A DNA stretch of 64,000 bases from an uncultured Pontibacter sp. (lineage in GTDB: Bacteria > Bacteroidota > Bacteroidia > Cytophagales > Hymenobacteraceae). The position numbers and the translations under genes are program-made. This document shows, one piece after another, positions 15,678 to 25,586 of this stretch (the first letter of the stretch is position 1; each line of letters opens with the position of its first letter). The stretch is taken from NCBI RefSeq assembly GCF_947499215.1, contig NZ_CANMNI010000003.1, forward strand, positions 372,001-436,000, read 5' to 3'. A model generated the notes under the pieces. The model saw only the letters and a program-made list of their open reading frames with translations. It was not told the DNA's origin and did no database searches.

Positions 15678-15708
15678 GGGAGCTGCAGGCACAGGACCTG
15701 CAGCTCCC
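15678..15708 (-). terminator. Stem-loop downstream of susD
   Basis: Perfect 12-bp arms (15678-15689 and 15697-15708) with a 7-base loop lie between the susD stop and the susE/F start. The position is that of the hairpins that often end or stabilise susCD transcripts; only a short T-rich stretch follows. Confidence 0.65.
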
Positions 15709-15717
15709 GTCAATCAG

Positions 15718-17307
15718 TTAGTAACCCGGCGTAGGCGTCAGGTTAGGGTTTGCAACCAAATCATTGGCAGGAATTGGGTACAGCTTCCTGAAGTCAGCCA
15801 CGTTGGTGCCCTCCATCATGCCGCCTTTCCATGCCCACACATAGCTGTCGCCTGTGAAACGGTTGAAGCGGATCAGGTCGGTACGGCGGTGTGCTTCCCA
15901 ATTCAGTTCACGGGCACGCTCATCCAAAATGAAATCGAGGGTCATCTGGTTTGCCGCAACGTTACCCATGGTGCTGCCATCGTAGGCACGCGTACGAAGG
16001 GCGTTTAAATATTGCAGCGCCAGCGAAGCGTCGCCACCTGTACCGCCACGCAATACTGCCTCAGCATACATGAGGTACACATCTGCCAGTCGGAACATCG
16101 GGAAGTCGGTGTCTACGAACGTAGGGTTGGAACCAGCCTGACCAGCAGGGTTGGTGTTTTTCCATTTCGTAATCGGATAACCGTCTGTGAAGGTAGCTAT
16201 CGTGTTGATCTCCTTCTCTTGTCCGTCAGTGTGGAAGTTAGCACGGTCGTCGCTAGCAAGCGCTGTGCTGGAGAACAGGTCATAGACAGCAGGGGTGGAA
16301 CGTATACCTCCCCAGCCTGAGTCGATTCCGAATGAAGAGGCAGACATGTTGCCGCCAACCGCCGCGTGTGTCAGAAAGGTGGTACCACCGTAAGACTGCG
16401 TGCGCAGACCATCAAACGCGATCGGGAAGATGATCTCGTTGGAGGTATTGTTGGTCGTCATGAACAGGTGGTCATAATCCGCCTCCAAGGTATAGCCTGC
16501 GTTTATCACTTTCGTGGCATACGTAATAGCCTCCGTGTTCTTCTGCTGGTTCGTGTATACTTCAGCGTTCAGATACAACTTGGTCAAGAGTGTCCAAGCG
16601 GCAGCTTGGTCGGCACGGGCGTACTCGTTCTGGCGAGGGGCTGCCAACTCGTTCTCGATGGCCAGCAGTTCAGACTCCACATAAGCGAAAAGTTCGGCTC
16701 TGGAGGCCTGCTCCGGGAAGAACTTACCTATTAGGTCTTCTTCTGTTACAAAGGGAACGCTACCGTAAAGGTCGAGGGCATGCCAATAACTGAGGGCACG
16801 CAGGAAGCGAGCTTCAGCACGGAATTTTTTCGCCTCTTCTAAGTTTGCACCTGTAATACCGCGCTCATTTAGCTTTTCATCACTCATTTCACGGATAAAC
16901 TCGTTTGCCAGCGTGATCTGGTAGAAAATACGGTAGTACATGGCCGTGGTCACGTCGTTACTCGATGACCAAGTCAGCGTGTTGAGCGCTGGCAAGCCCG
17001 GGTCGTTCCAAGCGATTACCGCTTCATCGGTTGGTACCTGCTGTAGCATCCAGTAGGTGCGCACGTAGTTGGAAGCGCCTTCATCTATACCGCCCACATC
17101 CGGGCGACCAGCAGGACCTTGCTGCCCTGTCAGGGCAAAGCCAGCGTATAATTTGCCTAGAATAGGCTTGTAATTGGCAAAGTCACGGTAAACGCTTGCC
17201 GATGTAGCCTCATAGAAAGGCTCTCTGTCGAGGTCGTTAACGCAGGAGGTAGTGGCCACAGCCATGAGTCCTGCACAGAGTAAGGTTTTTAGATATCTTG
17301 ATGTCAT
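15718..17307 (-). CDS. RagB/SusD-family nutrient-binding outer-membrane lipoprotein
   Basis: The 529-residue protein has a lipoprotein signal (MAVATTSC) and the SusD fold. Typical parts are YYRIFYQITLANEFI, EAKKFRAEARFLRALSYWHALDLYGSVPFV (TPR-like helices), ADQAAAWTLLTKLYLNAEVY, FPMFRLADVYLMYAEAVLRGG and FILDERARELNWEAHRRTDLIRF. SusD caps the SusC channel and presents glycan. It starts 12 bp after susC, so the two are translated from one mRNA. Confidence 0.93.
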   Translation of the reverse strand: MTSRYLKTLLCAGLMAVATTSCVNDLDREPFYEATSASVYRDFANYKPILGKLYAGFALTGQQGPAGRPDVGGIDEGASNYVRTYWMLQQVPTDEAVIAWNDPGLPALNTLTWSSSNDVTTAMYYRIFYQITLANEFIREMSDEKLNERGITGANLEEAKKFRAEARFLRALSYWHALDLYGSVPFVTEEDLIGKFFPEQASRAELFAYVESELLAIENELAAPRQNEYARADQAAAWTLLTKLYLNAEVYTNQQKNTEAITYATKVINAGYTLEADYDHLFMTTNNTSNEIIFPIAFDGLRTQSYGGTTFLTHAAVGGNMSASSFGIDSGWGGIRSTPAVYDLFSSTALASDDRANFHTDGQEKEINTIATFTDGYPITKWKNTNPAGQAGSNPTFVDTDFPMFRLADVYLMYAEAVLRGGTGGDASLALQYLNALRTRAYDGSTMGNVAANQMTLDFILDERARELNWEAHRRTDLIRFNRFTGDSYVWAWKGGMMEGTNVADFRKLYPIPANDLVANPNLTPTPGY

Positions 17308-17319
17308 GATTTGCTCTGA

Positions 17320-20300
17320 TTAAAGTTCGATGTTCAGACCAAGGCTGAATACACGCGGTCTAGGGTAGAAATTATTGTCGATACCACCCGCGATCTCTGG
17401 ATCCAGACCGGTATAGTCGGTGATCACAAACGCGTTCTGAATGTTGGCGTTCAGGCGGAGGGCGGCACGATCATTCATGATTCTGCCAAAATTATACCCA
17501 AGGCTGATGTTCTCCATGCGCACAAAAGAAGCGTTCTCGATGTAGTAGTCCGATTCGTACTGGCGGATGTTAAAGCCTGTGTCAAATACATTGCGTGACA
17601 TGTTGGAGAGCCAGTTGCTAACAGATGTTACTTCGTAAGCACCGGTGTTGGAGTTCACGTTATTGTATACATAGTTGTTGAAGCTGCCTCGCATCAATAA
17701 GCCAAGTGACCAGTTATTGTAGTTCAATTGCGTGTTGAAGCCCATGAAAAGGCGTGGCTCTGGGTTCTTGTAGCGGTACTTGTCCTGCTCGTTGATGATG
17801 CCGTCATTGTTCAGGTCAGCATATAAGCCTTCGATCGGACGACCGTCTTGACCATATACCTGCTTGTATACATAGAAGGTGTTAGGAGCATAGCCTACGG
17901 TGTGTACCTGTATGTTACGGCCTGTTGCACCAGCAATACCGCCTGTAACCACACCTACAGAGTTTTCTTCCTCTACCGTGTTCAGCTTAGTAATTTCGTT
18001 GCGTATTACAGTACCGTTGATACCCACAGACCAAGTAAAGTTCTCCCGGTCGATTGCTACATAGTTCAACACAGCTTCTATACCTTTACTTTCGATGCTA
18101 CCCACGTTGGTGAGCAACAAGTTGGTCAAGTTTGTACCGGCTGGTACTGGCACCACACTTAGCAGGTCTTTGGTGTTACGCTGGAACACATCTAAACTAC
18201 CATAGAGGCGGTTATTTATAAATCCGAAGTCGATACCGGCGTTCCAAGTCTGAGTCTCTTCCCATTTCAGGTTCGCGTCATATGCCTCCGGACGAAGCAG
18301 CAAGTAGTATTGATTACCGATCTGGTACATGGCGGCACTATCACTGGAAGTATAACGGGCTAGGTATGGGAAGTCGTTACCCACGTCCTGCTGACCGGTT
18401 ACACCATAGCCTACACGCAGTTTCAAATCAGACACCGTGCGGGAATCACGCAGGAAAGCCTCCTCGTTGATTCTCCACGCAAATGCCAGTGATGGGAAAG
18501 TACCCCATTTCTGGCCTTCTCTGAAGCGGGAAGAACCGTCGCGACGCACAGTGGCCGTTATTAGGTAGCGGTCCATCAGGCCATAGTTGACACGGCCGAA
18601 GAAAGACACCAATGTGTTCTGCGTTTTGAAAGGGAATGGGCCAGCAGCTCTGCGTACACTACCATCTTCTCTCAGTAGAGGGAAAGCTGGACGCTCTGTT
18701 ACCCAGTCTTGGTAAGAATAACCACCTGTCACATCGATGCGGCTGCGAAGGCTCTCGATGTCGTTGGTATAGTTCATGTAGTAATCGAGCAACTTGTTGG
18801 TTCTTTTCTCTTCAAATCGCTGGTAAGATCCACCTTCGAATGACTCAGAAGCAAGCGTAACAGGGGCATTGTTGTTGCCGTCGCTATCAGATTTGTCTAA
18901 GCCTACGTTCAGGTTGGCACGAAGCTCCGGCAGGAAGTGGAATTTGTAGTCGAGCTGAACGTTACCGATGCTACGGAAAGCCTGCCCTTCGTTGCGGCGC
19001 TGCTCTAGCATGCTAAGCGGGTTACGCGTCGCAATAGTAATTGGTCTTCTGTCCGATGGGTCGAGCCATTCAAAATAGCCGCCAAAACTGTTATCGGCAT
19101 ATACAGGCTGTGTCGGGTCGAACCCTACGGCTGCACCGATAGCACCTTGGTCAGCGAAACGGCTGTTGGTCAGAGCACCTTTCCAGTTTACATCTACGCT
19201 CAAGTGGTCGTCGAGGAAAGTCGGTGTCAGCTTCACGCTACCTGACACACGCTCAAAGTTAGAGGTTTTAAGCACACCATCTTGGTTGAGGTAACCAAGC
19301 GATACGCGATAAGGCAGCTCTTTCACAGATCCGCTCACGCTCAGGTTGTTGTCAGTGGTATAGGCATTGCGGTAGATCTGGTCCTGCCAGTCGGTGTTCT
19401 CAGTTCCCAGCAGTCGGATCTGATCTTGGTTGCCCAATTCTGTTACTGTGCTTCTGAATTCATCACCGTCCATTACGTCCACTTGCTTGGTGTTGGTAGA
19501 GAGGGAGTGCAGCGTGCTGAAGTTCACACGCATCTTCTGCCCGGCCTCTCCGCTTTTGGTGGTGATGATGATCACACCGTTGGAGGCGCGCGATCCGTAG
19601 ATGGCTGTCGCAGAGGCATCCTTCAGGATGTTCATCGAAGCGATGTCATCCGGGTTGATAAAGTTCAGTGGGTTGGCCGAACCTGCGATCACTTGGTTGT
19701 CGATCGGTACGCCGTCGATCACGATAAGCGGATCGTTGCTGGCGTTGAGCGAAGCACCACCACGAATACGGATACGGCTGCCGGCACCCGGAGCACCACC
19801 GTTTGAGGTGATTTGCACACCGGCTACTTTACCGGTTATGAGCTGCTCAGCTGTGGTCACCTGTCCGTCTTGGAACTCTTCTTCAGAGATGGTGGTAACG
19901 GCACCCGTTACGTCTTTTCTCTCCTGCGTACCATAACCAACTACCACTACCTCCTGTAGCGCACGGGTGTCGGTGCGCATGGTAATAGTGAAGTTCGTCT
20001 GGCCTCCAATGGCTACTTCCTGCGTGGCGTAACCTATGTAGGAGAACACCAGTGTGCCGCCTTCTGCAGGCGTTGGCAGTGTAAACTCGCCATTGGCATT
20101 GGTCGCAGTGCCGCGCGTGGTGCCTTTCAGCACAACCGTCACACCCGGTAGGGCGCTGCCAGTTTCATCTGTCACGCGTCCGCTCACTGTTTGGTCTTGG
20201 CGCACTTTGGTAGTAGGCTTTGCAACTACGGTGGCAGCTGGCGCAGTTGGGGCAGGTTGAGCCGCTCTGGAGATGATGTACACCCCATTCACCTTTTTGT

Positions 20301-20616
20301 AGGCAAGGTTGTTGGAGGCTAAGGTTTTGCCTAGGTATTCCTCCACATTCTGAACGCCGCTTTTCTGTTCTGGCAAGATCAGTTGCAGGTCTTGCGCCAA
20401 GCTGGCTTGGTAAGAGAACTGAATGCCGTGGGAGTCTTTTAACTCATTTAGCAAATCCTTTAGCGACTTGGCCGTTAGGGCCTGTCCGGAGGTGTGGTTC
20501 ACAGCAAGGTTCGGGCCCGGGCCCGGATACCCCTGAGCGGTTCCCGGAACCTGGAAGCAGCTCAGTGCCACTGCCAGACCTAAGGAACCGAGTCTCTTGG
20601 TAGATTTATTTAGCAT
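17320..20616 (-). CDS. SusC/RagA-family TonB-dependent glycan transporter with STN signalling domain
   Basis: The 1098-residue protein has, in order, a signal peptide, an STN domain (about residues 45-120: LKDLLNELKDSHGIQFSYQ to GVYIISRA), a CarboxypepD_reg domain (VSGRVTDETGSALPGVTVVLKG), the TonB box/plug (LQEVVVVGYGTQERKDVTGAV, IRIRGGASLNASNDPLIVIDGVPID) and a 22-strand barrel ending YPRPRVFSLGLNIEL. It imports oligosaccharide with SusD using TonB energy. The STN domain is the known contact for FecR anti-sigma factors, and a fecR/ECF sigma pair lies directly upstream, so the transporter is also the likely sensor. Confidence 0.93.
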   Translation of the reverse strand: MLNKSTKRLGSLGLAVALSCFQVPGTAQGYPGPGPNLAVNHTSGQALTAKSLKDLLNELKDSHGIQFSYQASLAQDLQLILPEQKSGVQNVEEYLGKTLASNNLAYKKVNGVYIISRAAQPAPTAPAATVVAKPTTKVRQDQTVSGRVTDETGSALPGVTVVLKGTTRGTATNANGEFTLPTPAEGGTLVFSYIGYATQEVAIGGQTNFTITMRTDTRALQEVVVVGYGTQERKDVTGAVTTISEEEFQDGQVTTAEQLITGKVAGVQITSNGGAPGAGSRIRIRGGASLNASNDPLIVIDGVPIDNQVIAGSANPLNFINPDDIASMNILKDASATAIYGSRASNGVIIITTKSGEAGQKMRVNFSTLHSLSTNTKQVDVMDGDEFRSTVTELGNQDQIRLLGTENTDWQDQIYRNAYTTDNNLSVSGSVKELPYRVSLGYLNQDGVLKTSNFERVSGSVKLTPTFLDDHLSVDVNWKGALTNSRFADQGAIGAAVGFDPTQPVYADNSFGGYFEWLDPSDRRPITIATRNPLSMLEQRRNEGQAFRSIGNVQLDYKFHFLPELRANLNVGLDKSDSDGNNNAPVTLASESFEGGSYQRFEEKRTNKLLDYYMNYTNDIESLRSRIDVTGGYSYQDWVTERPAFPLLREDGSVRRAAGPFPFKTQNTLVSFFGRVNYGLMDRYLITATVRRDGSSRFREGQKWGTFPSLAFAWRINEEAFLRDSRTVSDLKLRVGYGVTGQQDVGNDFPYLARYTSSDSAAMYQIGNQYYLLLRPEAYDANLKWEETQTWNAGIDFGFINNRLYGSLDVFQRNTKDLLSVVPVPAGTNLTNLLLTNVGSIESKGIEAVLNYVAIDRENFTWSVGINGTVIRNEITKLNTVEEENSVGVVTGGIAGATGRNIQVHTVGYAPNTFYVYKQVYGQDGRPIEGLYADLNNDGIINEQDKYRYKNPEPRLFMGFNTQLNYNNWSLGLLMRGSFNNYVYNNVNSNTGAYEVTSVSNWLSNMSRNVFDTGFNIRQYESDYYIENASFVRMENISLGYNFGRIMNDRAALRLNANIQNAFVITDYTGLDPEIAGGIDNNFYPRPRVFSLGLNIEL

Positions 20617-20631
20617 AGAATATGTGGTTAA

Positions 20632-21666
20632 TTATAGTGAGCTTATGTATAGTGTTTTCTCTTTTTGGGTAATCTGCACCTCAAAAGTCTCTTTTAGGGT
20701 GCTAAGGATATCATCTGCATTCTTTACTTCCAAAAAAGCGGTGATTTTCTGTTCCGACAGCTCTTGGCTGCTAAACTGCACCCGGTAGCCGTACTGCTGC
20801 TCGAGCATTTCGGCTACTTCTTTTAGGGTATAGTCATCAAAATATATCTTGTTATGCTGCCAAGCGGTGTACAAGGCAGGGTCTACCCGCCGGCGTGATA
20901 CGCCTGCGCCAGTTGTTATACTTACTAAATCGCCGGGCTCCATTTCTATTTGCTGCTTGTTGCCATCTTGGAATAAGCTGAGGTTTACTTTGCCACTTGC
21001 CAATACCACGCGGTCTTCGTGGCCGCGATCGTATACGTTAAATTCGGTGCCAAGTACATGTATGGCGGTTCCTTTACTTGTTGTTACAACAAACCTTTGA
21101 CTATTAGGTTGATGCGTAACAGAAAAATATGCCTCACCTTGTAGTATTACCTCGCGGGGACTGTTGCTAGACCATTTGCTAGGTATAGTTATACTTGAGT
21201 TGGCGTTAAGTACTACTACGGAATTGTCAGGAAGTTGGATAGTTCGCTTTTCGCCGAAAGTAGTAGCATAGGTCAGGGGCTGATCGCGTTGCAGGCTGTA
21301 GAATGTGAAAACGCCTGCCAGAACCAGTAAACTGGCAGCAGCTACCGAGAGCCACGCTTTCGGAACAGAGTGCCACATTGAGATCATCTTTCCTCCATCA
21401 CTGTTCCCTTTATTATCCTGTCGCAGGGTCTGTTGCAGGTGCTCCCATACTTGGTGCACATCGTGGTCATAAGCCTCCTGATCCGCTTCTTCTTGCGAGA
21501 GCAACAGTACCAACTGACGGGCCTCTGCCAGTTCCTTCACCTTATAGGGATGTGCATCGGCAAATTTATTCCAGTAAACATTGCTTTCATGGGTAGGGTA
21601 TTTCACCCATCGGATGAATTCGTGGTCTACTGCCAGTTCAGCTGCAGTGGCTGTTGCGTGGTTCAT
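20632..21666 (-). CDS. FecR-family anti-sigma factor
   Basis: The 344-residue protein has a cytoplasmic N-terminus that would bind the sigma factor, one membrane helix (WLSVAAASLLVLAGVFTFYSL, about residues 105-125), and a periplasmic FecR domain (FGEKRTIQLPDNSVVVLNANSSITIP, REVILQGEAYFSVTHQ). The DUF4974-type C-terminus (YFDDYTLKEVAEMLEQQYGYRVQF) is expected to contact the STN domain of SusC. It lies 15 bp upstream of susC and downstream of the sigma gene. Confidence 0.92.
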   Translation of the reverse strand: MNHATATAAELAVDHEFIRWVKYPTHESNVYWNKFADAHPYKVKELAEARQLVLLLSQEEADQEAYDHDVHQVWEHLQQTLRQDNKGNSDGGKMISMWHSVPKAWLSVAAASLLVLAGVFTFYSLQRDQPLTYATTFGEKRTIQLPDNSVVVLNANSSITIPSKWSSNSPREVILQGEAYFSVTHQPNSQRFVVTTSKGTAIHVLGTEFNVYDRGHEDRVVLASGKVNLSLFQDGNKQQIEMEPGDLVSITTGAGVSRRRVDPALYTAWQHNKIYFDDYTLKEVAEMLEQQYGYRVQFSSQELSEQKITAFLEVKNADDILSTLKETFEVQITQKEKTLYISSL

Positions 21667-21807
21667 GTCGGTTCAACTTGTGGGTTTCAGTTTGGCGGCG
21701 GTGTCTATATAGACTATAGCCGGTCATAACTCAGAATATCCCTTGTGGAAAGGAAAATATTTTTAGGTTAGCCCTAACTGTCTGTAAATAAATAAGATAA
21801 TTTTGAT

Positions 21808-22374
21808 CTAGGAGTGCAGGAGAGAAAAAAGAAGTAATGAGAAGCCCGCAAGTAACTTTTGCAGGCGGGCAATAGCTTTGTAAGTGATTTTGTATACTGA
21901 CTCCTGCTCAATGTCCATAATGGCTGAGATCTCGTCGTATTTCAGATTGGCGTAATATTTTAGAAAGATGACTTCCCGCTGCCGAGCAGGCAGTTGAGTG
22001 AGCAGATCGGCGATACGCTGGCGGGTAATTTCGGCTGCCTGCAGCTGGATGAGGGTCTGCTCATGAGAGTCTTCCAACTCAAAGTGGTAGTCCTCGGGCA
22101 GTGACTCGTGCAATTTGTCGCGGTTCGCCTTTTTGATGATCTCGTTGCGGATGGCCTTGAGCAGATAATTGCGCACACTGGCCGGGTTTCCCAACGTTTC
22201 GCGGCTCCGCCAGAGGCTGTAGAACACTTGCTGCAAACTATCGCGTATAAGTTCTCTGTCGGTTGTGATGCGGTGGCCGTAACGGAGCATAACGGGTGCA
22301 TAATAGTGGTAAAGCTGCGAAAACTCCTCTTCGCTTCCTGCTTTAAACTTGCCCCAGACTACCAACTCATCCAT
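21808..22374 (-). CDS. ECF-type RNA polymerase sigma factor
   Basis: From the ATG at 22372-22374 the protein has 188 residues. A TTG at 22410 would add 12 and seems less likely. Region 2 is visible as FSQLYHYYAPVMLRYGHRITTDRELIRDSLQQVFYSLW, and region 4 as LPARQREVIFLKYYANLKYDEISAIMDIEQESVYKITYKAIARLQ. Bacteroidota ECF factors paired with FecR switch on the adjacent susCD when ligand arrives. The gene reads toward fecR and susC. Confidence 0.92.
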   Translation of the reverse strand: MDELVVWGKFKAGSEEEFSQLYHYYAPVMLRYGHRITTDRELIRDSLQQVFYSLWRSRETLGNPASVRNYLLKAIRNEIIKKANRDKLHESLPEDYHFELEDSHEQTLIQLQAAEITRQRIADLLTQLPARQREVIFLKYYANLKYDEISAIMDIEQESVYKITYKAIARLQKLLAGFSLLLFSLLHS

Positions 22375-22667
22375 GCTCGATTGACCCGTTTTGTCTACGG
22401 TTTGCAACAATAATATTAGAATTTAATCTAAAATCATACCTTTAGGCTTTGAAAAATAACGTAGCCTTATCCAGTGTTATAACATTTAGTGTTAGCGAAT
22501 GGGGCTTTACGGGTAAAGACTAAGCTGTCACTTGGCACCGAGGTATGTTAACGACTCCTGTAGGCCTTGTTACGATAGAAATTCGCTTATTTCCGTATAC
22601 CGCTTGTGCATTTGGTTCATTTCCAATTTATACTATAAAGTTTCTCATTATCTAACTATAATTTTCT

Positions 22668-25487
22668 ATGGCATACAAATACCTCTGTCGCTTTTGTGCG
22701 CTCTTCATTTTTTTCTTGGCCATTGGTACGCAGGCGTTCGCCCAAGCGGTAACCACCATCCCCGAGTTTCCGACCGGAGACGAGGAGATCACCCTCATTT
22801 TTGATGTGAAGCAGGCGAAGGACGGTCGCGCGAGCGGATTACTCAACCAGACTGGCGATGTATACCTGTGGTCAGGCGCAGGCACGGTTGGATCGACGGA
22901 TGCTTTTAAATACCAGCCGGCCGGTCAGACGAATTTCAACCAGCCTTTTGCACCGGGCAAAATGACCCCGCTCGGCAATGACCGATGGGAGATCAAGCTA
23001 ACGCCACGCACTTATTTTGGCGTGCCAGCCGGTGAAACGATCGATAAACTGGGTCTACTTCTCAAAAATGGCAATGGCACCGCCCAAACAGAGGACTTCA
23101 TCATCAAGATTTACGACGGCAGTCTGCAGGTGGCCATTCGTGAGCCGGCAGAGCAGAACTTCTTCGTCGATGCCGGTAGCAGTATACCTGTCCGAGCGGT
23201 TATCTCTTCCAAGGCCGATGTGACCGTGAAACTCGATAATGTGGTGATACACACCGACAGCGATGCAGACGAGGTAAATATCTCCGTTAATGCCGGCGTA
23301 CTGCCGGGTGTCGCCAGAACCGTAACCGTAGAAGCCAAGATCGGAGACGAGACCGCTACAGAAAGCTTTACGTTCTCTGTTAAACCGCAGCCAGTTACGG
23401 CAGCGCTGCCGGCCGGAATGAAGGACGGCGTGAACTACACCAGCGCAACCAGTGCCGTGTTGGTGCTATATGCACCCCACAAAAGCTTTGTGTATGCCAT
23501 TGGCGAGTTCAATGACTGGCAGAGTACACAACAGCATTTGATGAGACGCACACCCGATGGCAACCGCTATTGGATCGAGCTGAATAACCTGCCTGCTGGC
23601 CAAGAAGTAGCCTATCAGTACCTCGTAGACGGTACCTTGGCGGTGGCAGACCCCTATGCCGAAAAGATTTTGGACCCTAACAACGACCAGTATATTCCGG
23701 CCAACACGTATCCAAACCTAAAAGCCTATCCAGCCGGGGCCAGCGGTATTGTGTCGGTACTGCAGACCAACCAAGAGCAGTATACTTGGAAAGTGACTGA
23801 CTTTGATCGCCCTGACCCAGAGAATCTGGTGGTTTACGAACTGCACGTGCGTGATTTCATAGCGGCCCGCAATTACCAGACCCTAGCCGACACGCTTTCT
23901 TACCTGAAGCGCCTAGGTATAAACGCCATTGAACTGATGCCGGTGATGGAGTTTTCCGGGAACGATTCTTGGGGCTATAACCCAACATTTTTCTTCGCGC
24001 CGGACAAAGCCTACGGTACCAAAAACGACCTCAAGGCCTTCATCGATAAATGCCACGAGTTTGGTATAGCCGTGATTCTAGATATTGTGCTCAATCAGGC
24101 TGACTACGAGTACCCTTATGTGCGGATGTACTGGGATGGCAACCGTCCGGCCTCCAACAGCCCTTTCTTTAACCAGCAGGCCACGCACCCCTTCAGTGTG
24201 TTCTTCGACTTTAACCATGAAAGCGAGGCGACCAAAGCCTTAGTGGAGCGTGTGAACCGCCACTGGATCGAGGAGTACAACATCGACGGGTACCGTTTTG
24301 ACCTTTCGAAAGGCTTCACACAGAAGAACACAGGCGAGAACGTGGGTGCCTGGAGTGCTTACGATGCAAGCCGCGTAGCCACTTGGAAGCGCATATACAA
24401 TGAGATCAGAAGCTACGACGAAACGGCCTATGTGATACTGGAACACTTTGCCGACAACCAAGAAGAGAAAGAACTGGCTAATTATGGCATGCTGTTCTGG
24501 GGTAATCTGAGCCATGACTATCGCAACATGGCCAAAGGCGTGCAGGCCAATCCGCAGTGGATCTCCCATCAGGCACGTGAGTGGGAGAAGCCTTACGTGA
24601 TCGGTTACATGGAAAGCCATGATGAGGAGCGCTTGATGTATGATGTGCTTACTTACGGCAACCGCAATGGCAGTTACAACACCCGCACCTTGGGCACCGC
24701 CCTTGACCGTGCCAAATTGGCTGCGGCTTTTTTCCTGCCTATACCCGGCCCTAAAATGATCTGGCAATTTGGTGAATTGGGCTATGATGTGCCCATCAAC
24801 CAAAACGGGCGTACCGGTCAGAAACCGATCCGTTGGGAGTACCAACAGAATGCTGACCGCCAGAAGCTGTATCAGGTATATGCGGAGTTGATCAAGCTCA
24901 AACTAAACGAACCGGCTTTCTCCACTGACAATTTTGACCTGCAACTGAACGGGTACGTAAAGCGCATCTCCCTTTTGCACGACGACATGGATGTATTCAT
25001 CCTAGGTAACTTTGATACAAGAATGCAGCAGGTGAATGCCAACTTCCCAGCAACAGGCGTATGGTACGATTACTTCACAGGCAGCGAAAACAGGATAGAA
25101 GATGCCGGTCAGCAGATGGATTTACAACCGGGTGAATTCCATATCTATACCTCCAAGCGACTGGAAACTCCTCAGCCGGGTTTGGTGCCGTGGCAGGGGC
25201 TAGTGCTCTCTGCCGAAGAAGAATTGGCAGGCACTGGGGTGGCCGTCTATCCAAACCCGATGCAGGAGGCCACAGTGCTTAGTTTGGAGGGCGATTACCG
25301 TGGACCCGTGCAGGTACAGTTTATCGATATAACGGGCCGACAATTGCAGACCGTGCGCTTCCTGAAGCACCAGCAAAGCCACCAAGAGCATGTTAAACTG
25401 AAGCGCGTACCATCGGGCATCTACTACATGCAGGTGGAGCAGGGCGGTAAGAAAACCGTGCATAAAATGCTGAAAGTGAAAGAATAG
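22668..25487 (+). CDS. GH13 alpha-amylase with E-set domain and T9SS C-terminal sorting domain
   Basis: The 939-residue secreted enzyme has a type I signal peptide (ending AFAQ), an N-terminal beta-domain, an E-set/CBM48-like domain (FVYAIGEFNDWQSTQQHLMRR, about residues 270-350) and a GH13 barrel. Catalytic motifs are DIVLNQ, DGYRFDLSKG (Asp545), VILEHF (Glu about 592) and ESHDEERLMY (Asp652). The end (VAVYPNPMQEATVLSLEGD...GIYYMQVEQGGKKTVHKMLKVKE) is a type A T9SS sorting domain, so the enzyme should be exported by type IX secretion. It is transcribed divergently from the sigma/susCD operon and probably makes the first cuts in extracellular starch. Confidence 0.9.
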   Translation: MAYKYLCRFCALFIFFLAIGTQAFAQAVTTIPEFPTGDEEITLIFDVKQAKDGRASGLLNQTGDVYLWSGAGTVGSTDAFKYQPAGQTNFNQPFAPGKMTPLGNDRWEIKLTPRTYFGVPAGETIDKLGLLLKNGNGTAQTEDFIIKIYDGSLQVAIREPAEQNFFVDAGSSIPVRAVISSKADVTVKLDNVVIHTDSDADEVNISVNAGVLPGVARTVTVEAKIGDETATESFTFSVKPQPVTAALPAGMKDGVNYTSATSAVLVLYAPHKSFVYAIGEFNDWQSTQQHLMRRTPDGNRYWIELNNLPAGQEVAYQYLVDGTLAVADPYAEKILDPNNDQYIPANTYPNLKAYPAGASGIVSVLQTNQEQYTWKVTDFDRPDPENLVVYELHVRDFIAARNYQTLADTLSYLKRLGINAIELMPVMEFSGNDSWGYNPTFFFAPDKAYGTKNDLKAFIDKCHEFGIAVILDIVLNQADYEYPYVRMYWDGNRPASNSPFFNQQATHPFSVFFDFNHESEATKALVERVNRHWIEEYNIDGYRFDLSKGFTQKNTGENVGAWSAYDASRVATWKRIYNEIRSYDETAYVILEHFADNQEEKELANYGMLFWGNLSHDYRNMAKGVQANPQWISHQAREWEKPYVIGYMESHDEERLMYDVLTYGNRNGSYNTRTLGTALDRAKLAAAFFLPIPGPKMIWQFGELGYDVPINQNGRTGQKPIRWEYQQNADRQKLYQVYAELIKLKLNEPAFSTDNFDLQLNGYVKRISLLHDDMDVFILGNFDTRMQQVNANFPATGVWYDYFTGSENRIEDAGQQMDLQPGEFHIYTSKRLETPQPGLVPWQGLVLSAEEELAGTGVAVYPNPMQEATVLSLEGDYRGPVQVQFIDITGRQLQTVRFLKHQQSHQEHVKLKRVPSGIYYMQVEQGGKKTVHKMLKVKE

Positions 25488-25507
25488 AATTGCTCTTACC
25501 AGTTAGA

Positions 25508-25560
25508 GCTTAAATAAGAATCCCCCTGCTTATTGCGAGCAGGGGGATTCTTATTTAAGC
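25508..25560. terminator. Bidirectional terminator, 23-bp perfect stem
   Basis: Perfect 23-bp arms (25508-25530 and 25538-25560) with a 7-base loop lie between the convergent GH13 and M48 protease genes. A/T-rich flanks on both sides allow termination in both directions. Confidence 0.88.
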
Positions 25561-25586
25561 CTATACTTTATTCAGTTGTTGCTTGG

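Noticed and set aside
22600-22667. Candidate promoter TTTG-N19-TATAAAGT before the divergent GH13 gene
   Set aside because: The spacing is right but the -7 box lacks the TTTG half, so support is too weak to list as a feature.
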